This document shows, one piece after another, positions 62,684 through 64,000 of a stretch of 64,000 bases of DNA; the stretch's first letter is position 1, and every line of letters starts with the position of its first letter. The position numbers were made by a program, and so were the translations under genes. Origin of the DNA: Actinobacteria bacterium IMCC19121 (lineage in GTDB: Bacteria > Actinomycetota > Actinomycetes > Nanopelagicales > Nanopelagicaceae). The notes beneath the pieces were generated by a model. The model saw only the letters and a program-made list of their open reading frames with translations. It did not search any database and was not told the origin of the DNA. The stretch spans positions 620,001 through 684,000 of the forward strand of contig CP015605.1 in NCBI GenBank assembly GCA_002284895.1, given 5' to 3'.

Positions 62684-63319
62684 GTGCAAGTTATTTCAGA
62701 ACTTAGTCAACTGTTATTTCCTACTCGATGCTATGGCTGTAATACGATTGGAATTTCCATATGTTCTAACTGCAGACGAGAATGGCATCCTCATTACTAC
62801 CTCACGCACATTGGTGGATTACGAGTTAACTCAGCAGTTTTATACTCACCAACCGCGAGCAAAATTATTTTGGCAGCTAAAGAGCATGGACTAAAAGGTG
62901 CAGATGAATTAATTATTGAGGCCATCGTTCATGTTCTCAGCAGAGCAAATTTTGATAAATATAATGTCCGACTAGTTCCGATACCCTCTTCAGCGATTAA
63001 TAGGCGAAGAAGAGGTAGAAGTTTTATTCCCGATATTTGTAATGAAATTTCTGTGAGAACTTCCATCCCTATAATTCCAGCTCTAACTATTCTTAGAAAA
63101 GTCAAAGATCAGAGCACGCTTTCGGCAGCGGCGCGGGCTAAGAATATGCACGGTGCTTTTGGAATTGCTGAGAACATTTATCCTCGAGGTGACTTAATTC
63201 TCATTGATGATGTAGTCACAACTGGTGCCACCGTCTGCGAGGCGGCCAGAGCCCTGAATTCACATGGATTTGCCGTCTTAGGCTCGGTTACCGCTTGCGT
63301 GGCCCAACCTCTAAGATAG
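62684..63319 (+). CDS. ComF-family phosphoribosyltransferase-like protein
   Basis: A 211-aa protein with an N-terminal zinc-finger-like cysteine set (CYGCNTIGISICSNC) and a C-terminal type I phosphoribosyltransferase domain whose PRPP loop is LILIDDVVTTGAT. The family is linked to DNA uptake in ComF-containing naturally competent bacteria, but a role in this organism is not shown. It lies between mtrB and secA, matching actinobacterial order. Confidence 0.88.
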   Translation: MQVISELSQLLFPTRCYGCNTIGISICSNCRREWHPHYYLTHIGGLRVNSAVLYSPTASKIILAAKEHGLKGADELIIEAIVHVLSRANFDKYNVRLVPIPSSAINRRRRGRSFIPDICNEISVRTSIPIIPALTILRKVKDQSTLSAAARAKNMHGAFGIAENIYPRGDLILIDDVVTTGATVCEAARALNSHGFAVLGSVTACVAQPLR

Positions 63320-63371
63320 GAGACTGGTACGAGAGTTGAGATCAGTTCGTGAGCTTTGAAAGGTTGCATTG

Positions 63372-64000
63372 ATGCCAGCGTTTTTTGACAAGCTTATGCG
63401 TGCAGGCGAGGGTCGCATCCTTCGTGAACTGAGCAAGATTGTTGTTGTCGTTAATGCACATGAACCTCGTATTTCTGCAATGTCTGATTCTGAGCTTCGT
63501 CAACAAACAGAGCTATTTAAGGATCGCTTTTCAAAAGGTGAAACATTAGATGATTTGATGCCGGAGGCTTTCGCTGTTGTGCGCGAAGCTGCAAAGCGAA
63601 CTTTAGGACAGCGTCATTATGACGTTCAGATTATGGGTGGATCGGCTCTACACAAAGGCAACATCGCAGAAATGCGAACTGGTGAAGGAAAGACTTTGGT
63701 TGCAACTTTGCCATCATATTTAAATGCATTGGCTGGCCGTGGAGTTCACGTTGTTACTACAAATGATTATTTAGCAGAGCGCGATAGCGAGTGGATGGGC
63801 CGTATTCATCGCTTCCTTGGTTTAAAGGTTGGCGTGATTTTGGCCAACATGACTCCAGCGGAGCGTCGTGAGGCATATCTTGCCGACATTACATATGGCA
63901 CAAATAATGAGTTTGGTTTTGATTACTTGCGTGACAACATGGCATGGTCACTTGAAGAGTGTGTTCAACGTGATCACTTCTTTGCAGTAGTTGACGAAGT
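63372..64000 (+). CDS. secA: Preprotein translocase ATPase SecA, 3'-truncated by window edge
   Basis: The first 209 codons of SecA, the cytoplasmic motor of the Sec export pathway. The start [20 protein letters not shown], the Walker A MRTGEGKT (residues 102-109), [13 protein letters not shown] and [18 protein letters not shown] are diagnostic. ATG 63372 follows AAAGG by 9 nt. The frame runs off the window end, with no stop seen. The hibernation-promoting factor gene usually found between comF and secA is missing. Confidence 0.95.
   Translation, partial: MPAFFDKLMRAGEGRILRELSKIVVVVNAHEPRISAMSDSELRQQTELFKDRFSKGETLDDLMPEAFAVVREAAKRTLGQRHYDVQIMGGSALHKGNIAEMRTGEGKTLVATLPSYLNALAGRGVHVVTTNDYLAERDSEWMGRIHRFLGLKVGVILANMTPAERREAYLADITYGTNNEFGFDYLRDNMAWSLEECVQRDHFFAVVDE

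Noticed and set aside
1..64000. tRNA, rRNA, CRISPR array, insertion sequence or prophage
   Set aside because: Gaps between genes are all under about 180 bp, and none shows cloverleaf structure, direct repeat arrays, transposase or integrase genes.

Overview
The window is a gene-dense, AT-leaning actinobacterial chromosome segment, most like the streamlined freshwater acI lineage (Nanopelagicales, e.g. Planktophila/Nanopelagicus). Actinobacterial hallmarks are a WhiB protein, the MtrA/MtrB two-component system, an acyl-CoA carboxylase epsilon subunit, a MshB-type mycothiol deacetylase, DUF3117, DUF3499 and DUF5719 proteins and actinobacterial-type DapD. Streamlining shows as no intergenic gap above about 180 bp, frequent 1-8 nt gene overlaps and convergent genes whose 3' ends overlap. 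I see no tRNA, rRNA, CRISPR array, insertion sequence, integrase or prophage gene. The lineage call is inference from content and style.

Layout. 1-4.7 kb: the end of isocitrate dehydrogenase, a bidirectional terminator, an orphan MalK/MsiK-type ATPase, a CNNM/CorC membrane protein and trpS. 4.8-13.8 kb: a nucleoside uptake and salvage operon (BMP-family binding protein, ATPase, two permeases, cytidine deaminase, thymidine phosphorylase, adenosine deaminase, cytochrome P450). 13.8-15.7 kb: divergent ribokinase and nucleoside hydrolase. 15.7-25.4 kb (minus strand): one nine-gene run joining acyl-CoA carboxylase (beta, epsilon, Maf, alpha) to purine nucleoside phosphorylase, a phosphosugar mutase, deoxyribose-phosphate aldolase and two aldehyde dehydrogenase-like genes; biotin ligase is divergent from its head. 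26-36.4 kb: purK-purE, UDP-sugar dehydrogenase, an LCP protein, a polysaccharide ABC-2 exporter with glycosyltransferase, a SpoIID-like protein, dapD, a LOG protein and an SRPBCC protein. 36.4-44 kb: a small sigma region 4-like protein, DUF3117, then pepA, methyltransferase, HtrA, tatB, Mrp, EamA, PHP and MarC. 44-50 kb: DEAD helicase, TetR, MoeB-rhodanese, mshB, a small membrane protein, cysS and an SH3-like protein. 50-64 kb: fdxA, dapC, a sugar nucleotidyltransferase, whiB, a giant glycosyltransferase, DUF5719, DUF3499, manB, sahH, mtrAB, comF and the start of secA.

How it works together. The 4.8-21.4 kb region can import nucleosides, deaminate and split them, and feed ribose and deoxyribose carbon through ribokinase, a mutase, DeoC and aldehyde dehydrogenase into central metabolism. 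The 28-36 kb and 51-59 kb blocks look devoted to envelope polysaccharide synthesis and export.

The most striking signal is regulatory. At least 15 genes start exactly 6 or 7 nt after a TANNNT hexamer and lack a Shine-Dalgarno, the mark of leaderless transcription. Two functionally paired divergent gene sets (ribokinase/nucleoside hydrolase and AccD/BirA) have 18-bp intergenic regions of identical geometry in which both -10 boxes are packed into one 7-bp word read from both strands.
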